Below, piece after piece: positions 19,944 to 32,175 of a stretch of DNA of 64,000 nt; the stretch's first letter is position 1; each line of letters starts with the position of its first letter. Position numbers and translations under genes: made by a program. Below the pieces are notes generated by a model. That model saw nothing but the letters and a program-made list of their open reading frames with translations. It had not been told where the DNA came from and made no database searches. The DNA is from Steinernema hermaphroditum. Taxonomy: Eukaryota; Nematoda; Chromadorea; Rhabditida; Steinernematidae. Where the stretch lies: positions 6,536,012-6,600,011 of the forward strand of contig CM059623.1 in assembly GCA_030435675.1 (NCBI GenBank), given 5' to 3'.

Positions 19944-22900
19944 ATGAACTTCAACAACTTGTTGCCGTTTCAGCGACAACTCGACATGAAGTTAACGTGG
20001 ACTCCCGAAGGCTTCACGCGACTGACCGACCACCTGGTTCTGCGGAGTCAGGCGCTCTCGGAGAAGGCCGACGCCGAAAAGTAGGAACTGCTCACCTTTC
20101 CGGCAGATTCATCTTGCGTTTCAGTTACGACCATGACATCCACATGATATGTCAGGCCATGGACATGAACTTCTACCTCATTCAACACTTTGACTCTTCT
20201 CCCCTTACGTCGGAGCACATGATGACATTTCTGCTGAGCTTCTTGGACTTCTTGGAAGACTTCTTAACAGAACGTAAGTCACCTTTTGGTGTGTTTTCTA
20301 AAAAAGACACTGGTTAAGCTGTCCGGCTGTGGGTTTTTTCCAAGCATGTGGAAGGAGCAAGTGACGCACGGAAAATGAACAAGATAGAACACGCTGAAAC
20401 GGCCGAAAAGCTCGTGTCAACGGTCGTCAAATTGTTCCCGCCGGGATTCGTTAGCACGCTGATCCTCCAGCTACACCGCCTTTTATCAGAATTCTCCCTA
20501 CGAGTCAGCTTCAACCATGGAATTTGCGAGGGCAGGTATCGAACCATAGCGTTCAACATCGACGACGACGGAACGCGCTATTGTTTTGTAGAGAGCTTAC
20601 TGTAGGTGATATCTTCATGCCGGCGTTCCATGTGGGCTCATTTAGAAACGTTGTCTTTCATTCGGTTGATTTCTCATCTCTTTCCGAAGACTCAGTGCAC
20701 TACCTGTGGTCTGCATGCTACAAAACCATCACGTACAAAAATGCCACAACATACGCGAGAACGGTCAGTTTAGTTTTTGAGTACAAAAGCGCAAATTTGA
20801 GCTCTTCAGAAAGCTGTCAGTGTCATAATGCGCCTATTGAAAGCGCGAAAGTGCAGCGGCTTAATGGCAATACACATAGTGGACTTAATACTGGCAGCTG
20901 AGCTGCAAGCGCTGGAAGGAGGTGACGACGTCGTAGATCGGCGTGAGCTGCTGAAGTGCCTTGAATTCATTACTCCCGCTGTCCGATGCACAGATCGCAA
21001 CACATGGCTCGGTGACCTGTCCAGCGACATCCTTCTGAACTGGGCGAGGAGATGTGTCAACATCATATTCAAACAACGCGTCTATGGTAGGCTTTTGGTT
21101 ATTATATGACTACTATGTTCGGTTTGTTGCAGTAGTCCATGTGGACAACTTCGCTTCATCGTGCATTTACAAGTTGAGCCGCGCGACCAATGTGGACGAA
21201 GAAACGTTTAAAGCCTACGAAATTCTTGCGAGGAGACTAAATGACTTCTTGAAGAGTGTATTCAGAGCACCCATGAAGAACCGGCAACAAGTGATACGCG
21301 ATGCGATCGTTTTCCTGATTTATGTAGATGGCAGGAGTGGCGAATGGTTCGCTTTGGTCATGAACAACCATAACCGTTTTAATTTAGCTCATGCCGTGAA
21401 ACCATTCTGGCTCTGCTGAGCCCTGTAACAGACGAACAAATCTCAGAAACGCTGATTGAATACTTGAACAATTTGAGTGTGGTCATCGAAGCATTAGCCG
21501 AATCCAATTCGTCCTCCGCTCCACATATGATCCGTACCCTCTTCCCCAGTAAGGAAAACATCTTTTTCCTCTTGAAACGGTCCTGTGGTCTTGTGGATGG
21601 TAGCAGAGTATTAACACCGTTAATGACAATAGTGGCTGGAGCCATAGTGTGTGACGGCGTGGACAACAATGCGATTATGTCATTTCTCTCTGTTCCCTGG
21701 CTCATGGTACGGTCATCCATTGTTAGTCCGTTGCTTATGTACGCACTTTAGGACAACTTCGATATTGACTGGAAACTGTTCGAAAGCGACAACCAGATTT
21801 TACGCGACGTTAAAAAATGTGTTTTTCAGCGGAGCGTTCCTTATAGTGAGTTAATTATATCCGCGTACAAGATTGAAAACAGTGGCTTTTAGTGTTCCAA
21901 GCAAAGCGCATAACACTGCAGGCGATATCTAAATTTCGATTCAACGACGAGTGGAGAAAGTGCATTTTCCACGTGGCTCTTTCCAATCCAGAGGTTTTCC
22001 GAGAAGCCCTGACATATTTCCCATCCTTTTTACGGACACTCAGTGGCAAGGATGAAGAAATTTCCAACCGACGACTTTTCATAAGAAGGGCGCCTGAAAT
22101 ATGCAAAGAAGTAGTTCCGTATTTGTTCAACGTTATCCGAAACGTTCAATGGACGGACGTGGAAGTGAATCGAGCATGTAATTTGGTTGACGAGTGCATG
22201 GACACATTGGCAGAAGTCTTCGAATTCAACAGTCGCTCTAGGTACTGCCAAACTGCGTAGAATCTTTTTTCTCATTTTTCTTTTTTCTCAATCTCATTTC
22301 GTATCTTTACAGTTTCTTGTCGAAAGCATTCAAGAGCATGTATGCACAGCTGATCGCATGTTCCGGCGAACATCGACAAGAAGCCACCGTGGTGGTGGAT
22401 CGTTTAGCCCACTGTATGGGGCGAAAGGTCCTCCAGCTCGTGGAGGACTCTTTCCCGATTATTTTGCGTACGATTCTGCTCAAATCACCCTACGACTCCA
22501 AGAGTATTGCTCGCGACTGGCAGATCGTGGACGGATTCCTCCTAGCGTTAACCAATTTGAAAATGGTAATGCGGTGCTCCTTTACACCCAGTGAAGTTCT
22601 GTTCTTTCAGAAGGATTTCATCAAAAATAAATTAAGCGCTTGCATTGATCAGATGCTTTACAATTTGAGCCTTTGCGAAGAGTTCTGCAAAGATGAACTC
22701 AACAAAATGAGCGCGATGCAGGGCTGCACCATGACCGATTACTCCCTAACCTACCATTTACGCGACACGTATCTCGGTGTTCTGCTCAAGTTCCGCCAAG
22801 TCCTTGTAAATGACGAGTACTACTCGATGCGTCCTGTTTTGTTACGCAGTTTATCAACATTTATGACATCACTGGATAGCAGCTTCATGGACAAGGTTTG

Positions 22901-25900
22901 CAGTAGCTTCCTGTGTACACTTTGTGAACAGTGTCGTTATAGATCGCCCCGAGAATGATCATGGTGCTCCGAACAGCTACGGAGTTGGGTGAAATATCGG
23001 TTCCAGCCTGGAACACTTTTGTCCACTGCCTTACTCCATCAACTATCATACGCATGCTGCCGTACATTTTTGTCAGTGCCGCACCGATTCTGCATGTTGA
23101 ATCGGCAAAGAGCATGTTGGACTTTGTTCGCAGGGCCTTGGCGACAAACGAATTAACTAATGAGTAGGATTAGGCACTTTTGTTGGTATCCGTGTAACTG
23201 GTCATTTTAAGAGAGCGGAATCGCCTGAAACGTATTAGTGCAATTATGTATGACAACGACATGCTCCAGTTGGACGATTATCTGCCACTGAATGCGAAGG
23301 TACTTCCAAACTCCACGCTTTTGTCGTGTAAGAAGTGTGTTGTATGTCACTTTTAACGGACTACGTTTAGACTGCATTCAAGCGTTGAAAGAAGAAGGAG
23401 TGGAAGTTGTAGAGGTTGTGCTCTCCAAGTTGCTTAAGATACTGCCATCGATGACTCTTGAGGACAACGTAGCAGCACGATTAGTGCACGTGTTGCTGCG
23501 CACGATAAGAACCAACCCTCTCCGGCGCGTGCACGTTCAGGTCTCTCGGTGTCTGGGCATAATTGGTGCCATCGATCCCGCCAGAATTGCGCAGTTTGTC
23601 ACTTATGCGAAGACTCGAGCTGATGATTACATAGATTTTGACGTCCACAAGAACAAAGTAGGATACGAGTGTAGGATAGCTGTTTCCTATTTATTTTTAT
23701 AGTTCTTTGCTACATTGCTGACAAATTGTGCGAAGTTGCATATGGAGTGCGTGGATGTTCGCAGCGTAGATTACATCGCTTTTGGCATCCAGCTAGTTCT
23801 TAGCAAGCTGAGCGAATTTTCAACGATCGACTTGACTGCCATTGAACAAGAAATGAAGAAAGAATACATCGAAGAAATCGAGCCGTTCAAGAGATCATGT
23901 TTCCGAATGACGGGCGCCTTGAACAGTCCTGTAGGAGAGCGGCCAGTTGCCAGTGTACCACTTATACGGACGTATGATGAATGGCTGGGTCAGTGGTATG
24001 CTATCTGCGCGGACTACGTAAGTTGCTCTTAGTCAGCGAGAGGAAATTAACAGATTTCTAGGTAATGAACGAAGAGCTCCACGAAGTATTTGTTGCACTG
24101 AAGTTCATTACCAGTACCGGATGTGCGGACATGAATTTTGGCCTGTTCGCTCTATGTCGCGTAATGATACAGCTACTTATTGAAGGGAATGAGGATTACG
24201 TTAAGCAGGTTTGTCGGATTATTGTGTAATTTAAATGGTTATTTACTTTAGTGTATCCAAGAGATGATTACGGTACTGCAGAGAGCATTTGAAAACGAGG
24301 GATGGCCAGAGCAAGCAGCTCACGCTGTGTTCTCTGTGATAGATACCGCGGAGAAGTATCTTTTGTTCAGAGCCAAGGAATTGAAGAAGAACGAGTGCCG
24401 TGAGTCAGATGATGCGGTAGGAACGATTTAGTTTGCTTTGGTGCATTTCGTGTGGTTCAGATCTACAATCGAGTGGAAGGCTTCATACGTTTAATAATGG
24501 AAACTAAAGTTGACGAAGATTCTCTTGCTGTATTGGTCGCGCAGACCTGTCATTGCCCGGTGCGAGCCTTGAGGTGGTTGGAAAAGTACTGTATTCAGCT
24601 GGATACACAAAATATAGCTATGTGCACCAGGCATCAGTTCTTCCTGTTAGAGGTATTGAGGTCGGATACAATTCGACCTAATTTTTGTTTGTACTTTCAG
24701 AAAATATACGCCGATCTGGATAATACAGACGGTGTCTTAGGTGCCTTTGAATGCATCGAAGCCACTTCTTCGACGTCACCAGAAGAGGCGATAGTGTTCT
24801 TTGAGACTGCCGGACATTACAACGAGGCGTTGTCCTTCTACAAGTCCGGCACCCTTTCGGTCAGTAACCTGTCATTGACGTGCAAACATCTCTTCTTAGG
24901 TACCTTTGATGAAATCGCTTCTGCGCCTGAATAAGCCTGAAATGGCGTGGAACGCTTATGCTTCGCTGTGCAATGAAGTTGGATTATCAAGCACAAATGA
25001 TACTGGGGTCTTGCGCTCATATCAGATCGAAGCAGCGTGGAGGCTGTCGAAGTGGTCTGACGTAGATGCGCTTGTCACCGAGATGGAGTCCACCCCCCGT
25101 ACCACATGGACTTGGGGTTCTTTCACAGCTTCTATATTTTCCGCCATAAGATCGAATAATCCTGATAAACTGGAAACCAGACTAAAGAGGGCTAGAAGTC
25201 GTTTGGCTTCGGCAATGAAGGCGATGACGATGGAAGACTCGGACACCTATTCGCAGTGCTACAAATACATATTGCAGTAAGTTTCTTTCGGTGTATGCGT
25301 TAGTCTTTTCTTGACAGGTTGTCCATCCTGACCGAGATAGAGCAAGGAGTGTCGTCTTTGGAATTACTAAAACCGGCGAGGGATTATACGGTACGCGAAC
25401 GAGAAATTGAGAAGGTCCTAACCGGCTGGAAGGTATGAATGCGGTTACATTTTCGTAAACTTTCTGAATCTGTTCAGAATAGAAGTGACGTTGCCATGAA
25501 TGCCGTCTGGATTCAAGAACCCATGTTTGCAGTCAGGCGCTCCCTCTTGGAACCCTCTAATGCACATCCTAAACTGGTAGCACCCACCGTATGCAACTTA
25601 TTGCTGCAGTCCTCTCGCGTTGCTCGCCAGGCTGGTCACCATCAACTAGCATGGACGTTCTTGGTCCAAGCCAAAGATAAGGGAGTGAATGAAATAGACG
25701 TTGTCAAAGAGGAGTCAAGATATTTGTTCGAAAAGGGCGAAAGCGCAAGAGCTGTCACTCTCTTGGAGAGTGCCACATGTCGCCTTTTTCCGGCCGAAGC
25801 TAGGGCTTTCAAGGAGTGCATGGTGTCGTCGAAGAGCAGATTCGATAGCATAATCACTGAGTGTGGAACCACGGATGAGAATTTGGCAGCATTCGTGAAA

Positions 25901-28280
25901 GTAAGCCCTTCCTTGGCTAGGATATGCGATTACGACGTATGCGTTTTCAGTCAAAAGTGCTACTTTGCGAGTATCTTCAAAGGGGTGGCGAGAGTTCGCC
26001 GGACGACCTCTACAAGGCCTATGTGTTCCTGAACAAATTCGGCGATAAAACGGAAGATTTGTGCTACAGAGTCGCCCTTTTCCAAGATAGTTACGTATAT
26101 TCAAGGGATGGGGTAAGTAGAAGCAAATTTGGATTCTGCCTATGAACGCCTATTTTAGGCTCTGGATGATATCCTTATTTCGGAACTACTGAGATCATAC
26201 TCCATGGTCTTGAGGAAGGGCAGAAGCCACCTTTTCCACGCAATGCCTAGAATTTTGACCATTTGGCTAGACACTGCGCAGGAGATCATCCCAGTCAAAA
26301 CTCCAAAGTCGGGGAAGACTGTGCAAGCGTATCGTGATGCTTCAACGGTACGTTTCGTGTTCTTCCTTCAGGTGTTCTATGTTTTCCTTTTAGTTCAACC
26401 AGATTATCAGAGACCTGTTCTCCCGGGTAAATCACTTCATGTTCTACACAGCGTTTGCGCAACTGATTTCTCGAATTACTCACCCCAACGAGAGCGTATT
26501 CGATGTTCTGAAAGACATACTGTCCACATTGATCGCGGACTACCCCCACCAATGTCTGTGGAAGTCGATATCGGTTTACCGCAGCAGCGATCGAACGAGC
26601 AAAGGGAGATTTGAGCGATGCTCAAACATCTACGAGGTGGCAAAAAGGAAAGGACAAAATGTCCAACAGCTTATCTCGCACTACGCTTATGTGGCAAAAG
26701 AATTTATGAAGTAAGCCGATTGTCCTAATGTTCCAGTTAACGGTGTGAACATTCAGGGTTTGCGACGAAACAAGATTCACCAAAGGTCAAACGAAGGGAT
26801 CGATTTCAACAAAGTTTCCCCAGATCGCCAATTTTTTTGTCGATGGTACCATGCATGACGGTTAGTGTGTACTCTTTCGGTTATGACAATATATCTGATG
26901 TTTCAGTACGTTCTCATCAGCCGCGCGGAAAACCGTTGCTGCTTCTTCCCCTTAGTGAACTGTTAGAACAGGAGATGGAGCCACCAGTACACACGCTGAC
27001 CCAGATAGTGGGCGACTACAGCATGACCAGCGATCCCAAAGACTTCCCTTCGATCTTCATTGATTCGGTCATCGACGAATTCGAAGTTATCAATTCAATT
27101 GCCCGACCAAAGAGATGTGTGCTGAGAGGATCCGATGGAAAAGAGTATCCAATCCTATTCAAGCCCTCCGATGAACTTAGAAAGGATTCGCGAGTAATGG
27201 ATATTGCCAGGGTACAGATATCAGGCAGTGGCTGATTTCAGTGATCTTTGTACTTGCAGATGGTAAATTCATTGCTCATGCAGAACGCGGACGCGCGAAG
27301 GAAGAACCTTTCGATCAGGACGTACACCGTGATTCCACTCCAGGTATCGATGTACTTTGCTTACATTCTGTAACGATATTGCTGTATTGCAGGAGAAAGG
27401 CGGCTTAATTGAATGGGTGCCAAACTTGAAGCCGCTGAGGAGAGCCATTTTGCCCCTTGTCGTGGGTAAACTGGAAAGACGAGGCCAAAGACATAGTGAG
27501 GGGGCTGTGCAGCAGTTACTGAACGCTGAGCTGTCACCGGAAGAGAGACTCAATGGACTCCGTCAGCTGTACGAAAAGTATCCGGTAGTGATGTCCGAGT
27601 GGTTCCGCGAGAACTTCAACGACCCGGCCCGATGGTACGCAGCGCGCATGGCGTTTACGACGACAACTGCAGTGATGTCGATGGTTGGATTCATCCTGGG
27701 TTTGGGCGATCGACACGCCGAGAACATCCTACTTGACGAAGGAAGCGGGCAGATCATCCATGTCGACTACAATATGCTCTTCTACAAGGCTGAAGAGCTA
27801 CGTGTTCCGGAAGTTGTCCCTTTCCGCCTTACGCGAAATGTCATCGACGGGTTTGGACCGACTGGCGTTGAAGGAGTGTACAGGAAGGCATGCGAAACGA
27901 CGATGACGATTCTGCGCGAGAAGAAGGACATGCTCATTACCGTTCTGCAGGCTTTTTGCCATGATCCACTTCTTGAGTGGGGTGTTGAGCGTTCCCAGCA
28001 GCACCGACAGGTGTGTTCTGACATAGTTCGTTTTGATTAAGGTGAAATACTTTAGAACCACACGAAGGGAAATGCGATGAACCAAGTGAAGCCAGCGGAC
28101 GAGGTTGTGTTCATGGTGGAAGAGCGTTTGATCGGCAAAATCGTCAGCCCGAAAGTCTTCAAGTCGAAGCTCACCAACATCCCAATGAGTGTTCAGGGCC
28201 AAGTCGCGAAGCTGATCAACATCGCCAAAGACGAAAGGAAGTTGTCCGTGATGTACGTTGGTTGGGCGCCCCATTTCTAA
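19944..28280 (+). CDS. ATR: ATR checkpoint kinase (PIKK family)
   Basis: ATR senses RPA-coated single-stranded DNA through ATRIP and phosphorylates CHK1 at stalled replication forks. I estimate about 2,300 residues over roughly 30 exons separated by introns of 40-60 nt. The N-terminal two thirds are helical HEAT-like repeats. The FAT region includes WLEKYCIQLDTQNIAMC and VARQAGHHQLAWTFLVQAKD. The kinase domain starts near 27.0 kb: KRCVLRGSDGKEYPILFKP, the catalytic loop GLGDRHAENILLDE, VDYN in place of VDFN, then VPFRLTRNVIDGFGPTGVEG. The FATC tail ends LSVMYVGWAPHF, like the MYLGWTPYM end of ATR and unlike ATM or mTOR. The first in-frame ATG is at 19944. The N-terminal exons are less conserved and some junctions are tentative. 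Confidence 0.93.
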
Positions 28281-28456
28281 GCATTGTACATATCTTGCTC
28301 AGTTAACCCCCAGGAATCTCGGGCATATTCAGTCTGTGTATATTTTGTGTTCCGTTAATAGATTCTTTATCCGGCTCCAGTGTTAGTCTTTATGTACATA
28401 CATAGAGTTTAATCCGTTGAATAACTTAGCGATCGAGAGTGGGATATGGCGCGGGA

Positions 28457-29716
28457 TCAGGACTTCGTTACAAGTAGAAGCAGCAGGAGCACCAGCACGA
28501 TGCAGGAGAGGAGGAAGATAGCGTGCATCTTCCTGTTCTTCTTTTGATACTGCTCTGCCTTCTGGACGCTTCCGAGGGCGTTGCGCACGCGTATCGAGCT
28601 CTACTCAATGAATTGTGTGAGAGTAGATCCTACCTTTGACATCACCAGTCGTGGCAGCTAGTGGTGTCAACGGTGTGTTACATACCTGTTCAATATTGTA
28701 GTCGATACGGTCGAGGACGGTGCCTTGATCGACGACCAACGCGGCCACATCTTTAAACAGCGAGTTCAGCTCCAGGATCGACTTGGACACGTTGAGGACC
28801 TCGCGCTCGCGCTGCAACGGTTGATTTGGTCACCCGGTCGCCAGTCGGCTCGACGATTACCTGCTCGACCATGGCCTTATTCTCCATGATGTCCTGGATT
28901 TGCGCCATGGTCATCTCGGGCGCATCGGAGAAGATGTCGTCGGTGGAGGGATGTTCGAGCAGATGCCAGGCGGGGGCGTCGGGGGTACCCGACGTCGTAG
29001 GCGCTGCCAGGAGGAAGGAGTCGACGTTTTCTTTGCGCGTCTCGATGTGACGGAGGTAGTCCGCCTGGCGGGAGCGGAACTTCTCAGTGAAGTTCGAGAG
29101 AGTCGTGAGTGCTGAGGAGACGAGATTCTGGAGGAGCCGGTGCTCCGCGTTCTGGGCGCCACTGTCCGCTTCCTCGATGGACCTGAAGGGTAAGTTGGGG
29201 TGGGGGAGTCCTCGACTCACTTGATGAGGCGTTGCGCGTGGGTCAGCAAGTTCGTGATCTCCTCGGTGCACGCCTGAAGCTGGCACTGTTCGTCCGCCGT
29301 GTCGTCGCCGAGATGCGGGTGCGAGAGGCGCTGGTCCTGGAGCTGTTTCAGATGTGCCATCCGGCTCTTGATTCTAAAAGGCCGTGACCAGGTCGCACAG
29401 AGCTAACGTACTTGTTGAACTCGTACTGGAGCTCATCAGCGGCGCCGACCCACTCGGGCGGGTGCCGACTCCGGAGACGCAGCGTCGAATTCTCCTCGCC
29501 CAGCGAGATCAGCGCCATCCGTTCGTCTAAACGCCGAAGCCCGTGGGCGGAGGGCGGATTCGGGGACTCACCAACGTCAACGTGGTGCGGATCCGTCTTC
29601 TCGGCGCGGCCTCCCAGCATCGCCTTGTTCCGCTGGGAGTTGTTCCGGAGGATCAAGAAGACCTCGGTGATCGTCCGAACGACTCCAAGCGGCTGCGGGG
29701 CCGCCTCAGGACTCAT
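28457..29716 (-). CDS. STX16: Syntaxin-16 (Qa-SNARE)
   Basis: Syntaxin-16 is the Golgi/TGN Qa-SNARE for endosome-to-TGN transport, pairing with VTI1A, STX6 and VAMP4. The product starts MSPEAAPQPLGVVRTITEVF, with LILRNNSQRN matching the LLLRNNSI motif of the family. It continues with PPEWVGAADELQYEFN (family: PPKWVDGVDEIQYD), a helical Habc region, and the SNARE motif containing VVDQGTVLDRIDYNIEQ, where the conserved Gln is the zero-layer residue. KAEQYQKKNRKM precedes a single C-terminal membrane anchor (HAIFLLSCIVLVLLLLLV) and a three-residue tail. About five exons. TTTCTAG ends 14 bp upstream of the ATG. It is convergent with ATR, whose stop lies 177 bp away. Confidence 0.93.
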
Positions 29717-29916
29717 CGCGGCGCCGGATTCTAGAAACAGAAGGCACGGTGGCGCCCTGCGGCGGCGGACATTGCTAGCACACGTGAAACGACGAGCGAA
29801 TCCCAAAACGATCGCCCCACGCTACCGTAAGCGTTGTGGGTGGTCGCGCTAAGGTACGATAATTTCGTTTTCGTCGGCGGCGTTGCCACGGCGAGATCGG
29901 ACGACAGAGCTGCTAG

Positions 29917-31664
29917 ATGCCCATAGCTGACGAGGGTCCGGCGGAGGAATCTGTGGCCATCGCAGCGCTAGAAGGAGCTGAGGAAGGGCGACCGGAGAGT
30001 TCAGAAGCCGAGGCCGCCTCTCCTCCGACGAGCCCTGCTTCTTCGACGACCAGCGAGCTCCACCGAAGACTGAACCGGGCGGTCGGCGACACGCTCGTGG
30101 ACGCGGAATTCAGCGACTCCGTCTTTAATTCTCCTTCCAGAATGCAGCCTGAAGCCAAGTCAGGGGCGAACGACGGTGACGCCACCAAGGAGGCCGTCGA
30201 CTCCGAGAACGAGGGGACGCCGAAGCTCCGGTTTGTGTTTTTCCTTTGATTGGAGTCGCCTGGAGATGTCTCACATTCGTTTTCCGAATTTCGCCATTTC
30301 GGGCGCCTCGCTCCCCTGCGCTGCTCAACTGTGTGGCCTAATCGGCGCCGCATTCCAGGAGGTCGTCCCGGCTGATCGCCGCGCCCAGCAATGGAAACGC
30401 ATCCGCAGCGCCAGAGAGTGGCCGGAGGCGGAGACCAGAAGCGTCATCTGGCGACAAGAAGAAGACCACTCCGAGAAACGGTGTTCCCAAGAAACGCAAA
30501 GCCAGCGTAAATTCAGTTGCCTCTGACCTCTCCAATATGGTGAGTCCTCTGTGGCCGTATCAGATTAAACAGTACCTCTCTTCTTGCAGGGTATGCCTTT
30601 GCTCGAGGCAGCCGATCCAATAGAGGAGCACGCGACGACGGCGGCCACGGCCACAGCTGAGCTGGAGGAGACTACCGATTCGAACCTGGCCCAGCTGCTA
30701 GCCGCCTTCGTCGGCTCCAACGGCGTGGAGAAGGCCGAAGTCACGGATGGCGAAGACGACGACGAGGAACCGTACATGGTGCCACTTATGACGCCCCCTC
30801 CGACGCTGACCGCCTGCGTGGACGATTCGGACGACGACTGCAACTGCAGATGCTGCAGGAAGATGGAAAGGTTGCCTGCTTCTGTGTTCTCCGCATCCTC
30901 ATCTTGTTTAGGCACATAGCGTCACTCAGCGAACAGATGGCCGAGATGATGAACCTACTCCAGAAGCTGGTGAGGCAACAGAAACCCCAATTTCCAGCGG
31001 TCACTCTGAAGGACGCCCTTTCTCCTCTGAGCAAACAGCCCCTCCCACGGCAGAAAGAGGCGGTGACCTCTTTCCCCAAGGTGTACTTGATTGCATCGTG
31101 CTGTCCATAGCTACGTCTGCCTTCAGACTATATTTCGTCCAGCTTCTAAGGACGAAATCTCTCAACAGTGCTCCTCTACCTCATCGGCGTTGTCGCGGCG
31201 AAGTAGAAACACCGCCTCCGCGGACAAACGGTGCCACTCCGGCTCCAAGAAACCGAAGCTTTCGGAAGACGACGATGACCAAAGCGGGTTTGCGCACTTC
31301 AATGATGTAACCATTGCGTGAAGATCACCTCAGAATATAAGGAAATTTCTAGGACGGCACTCCCACCCAAAAGTACTTGTGGTTCGCCGGGTCGATCATG
31401 CGGCACCCGACGATGATTGTAACTGTTAGGAAGTTACGCAACATTGGCCCAGCCAATGCGCTCTTCCGCTCCTCCTCGACGGAGCTGATCATTGAGATCC
31501 TCCATTCGATGACCAAGGCGGGCCTCCTGAGGTGCCTTAACAAGAACGCACAGAGCAAGATGGATCTGCAGTTCGAGAAGGTCGCCAACGTGCCCGCAGA
31601 GGCCCTGGAGCCCTTCGATCTGAACATCGACGAATACCTGAAGAAGTGTCGGATTCCGTGCTAA
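29917..31664 (+). CDS. Orphan acidic nuclear protein with coiled coil
   Basis: Traced as about six exons. The first (from 29917, AG directly before the ATG) is Glu/Ala/Ser-rich; the second carries a basic, NLS-like NGVPKKRKASVNS; the third has an acidic DGEDDDEEPYM and a cysteine patch CNCRCCRKM. An amphipathic stretch (IASLSEQMAEMMNLLQKLV) could form a coiled coil. The last exon has a well-ordered segment, KYLWFAGSIMRHPTMIVTVR followed by SSTELIIEILHSMTKAGLL, and the protein ends LKKCRIPC. AATAAA lies at 31687. I recognise no family. The C-terminal block looks like a folded domain and is the best query for a profile search. Exons 2 and 4-5 are less certain. Confidence 0.6.
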
Positions 31665-31672
31665 CCGCTGTT

Positions 31673-32003
31673 CTAAGCGCCACATTTAATAAACCTGTTT
31701 GACATGGATGGATCTGTGGGGAACCCGGGACGTGCTCGAGCCGCTCTGCAGCCTTCGCCCTTCTTCACTTTGCGGCTGTCTATCTCGTGTTGGGTGGCCT
31801 CGAAGTGTCGGCAGATACGGTAGGAGGTTACAGTAGAGTGGACCTCGCGGACGACAAAATCGCCTTCCGTATTGTTCACCTTCGTTTCGACAGTGCGGGA
31901 CCGGTGTCGGTGAAGAACTCACCCCAGCATCTCTGCAGGATGGTCCCACGAAGATCGCCCTGATCGCATGCCTCTCTTCCTCGGTTGGCGGGGTGCGATT
32001 CAT
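31673..32003 (-). CDS. Small uncertain two-exon ORF
   Basis: MNRTPPTEEERHAIRAIFVG starts at 32003; a 44-nt GTGAGT...ACGAAG intron joins it in frame to TSYRICRHFEATQHEIDSRK and a stop at 31673. The ~95-residue product is basic and unrecognised. It converges on the orphan gene with only 8 bp between the stops. Confidence 0.35.
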
Positions 32004-32175
32004 CCGAAGTCGATAGACGTCTCCAGAATCTCTTTCCGCTCCATGGGAGGTTTCTTTTGTTATTTGGAACAGAATCACGGATTCGGAAGAAGCAGTGCGA
32101 CTTCTGACGCGATGCTTTCTGACGTTCTATTTACGGTGTGATTCTCTTAATTGCGGTTTTTCAGAATCCGCGACG

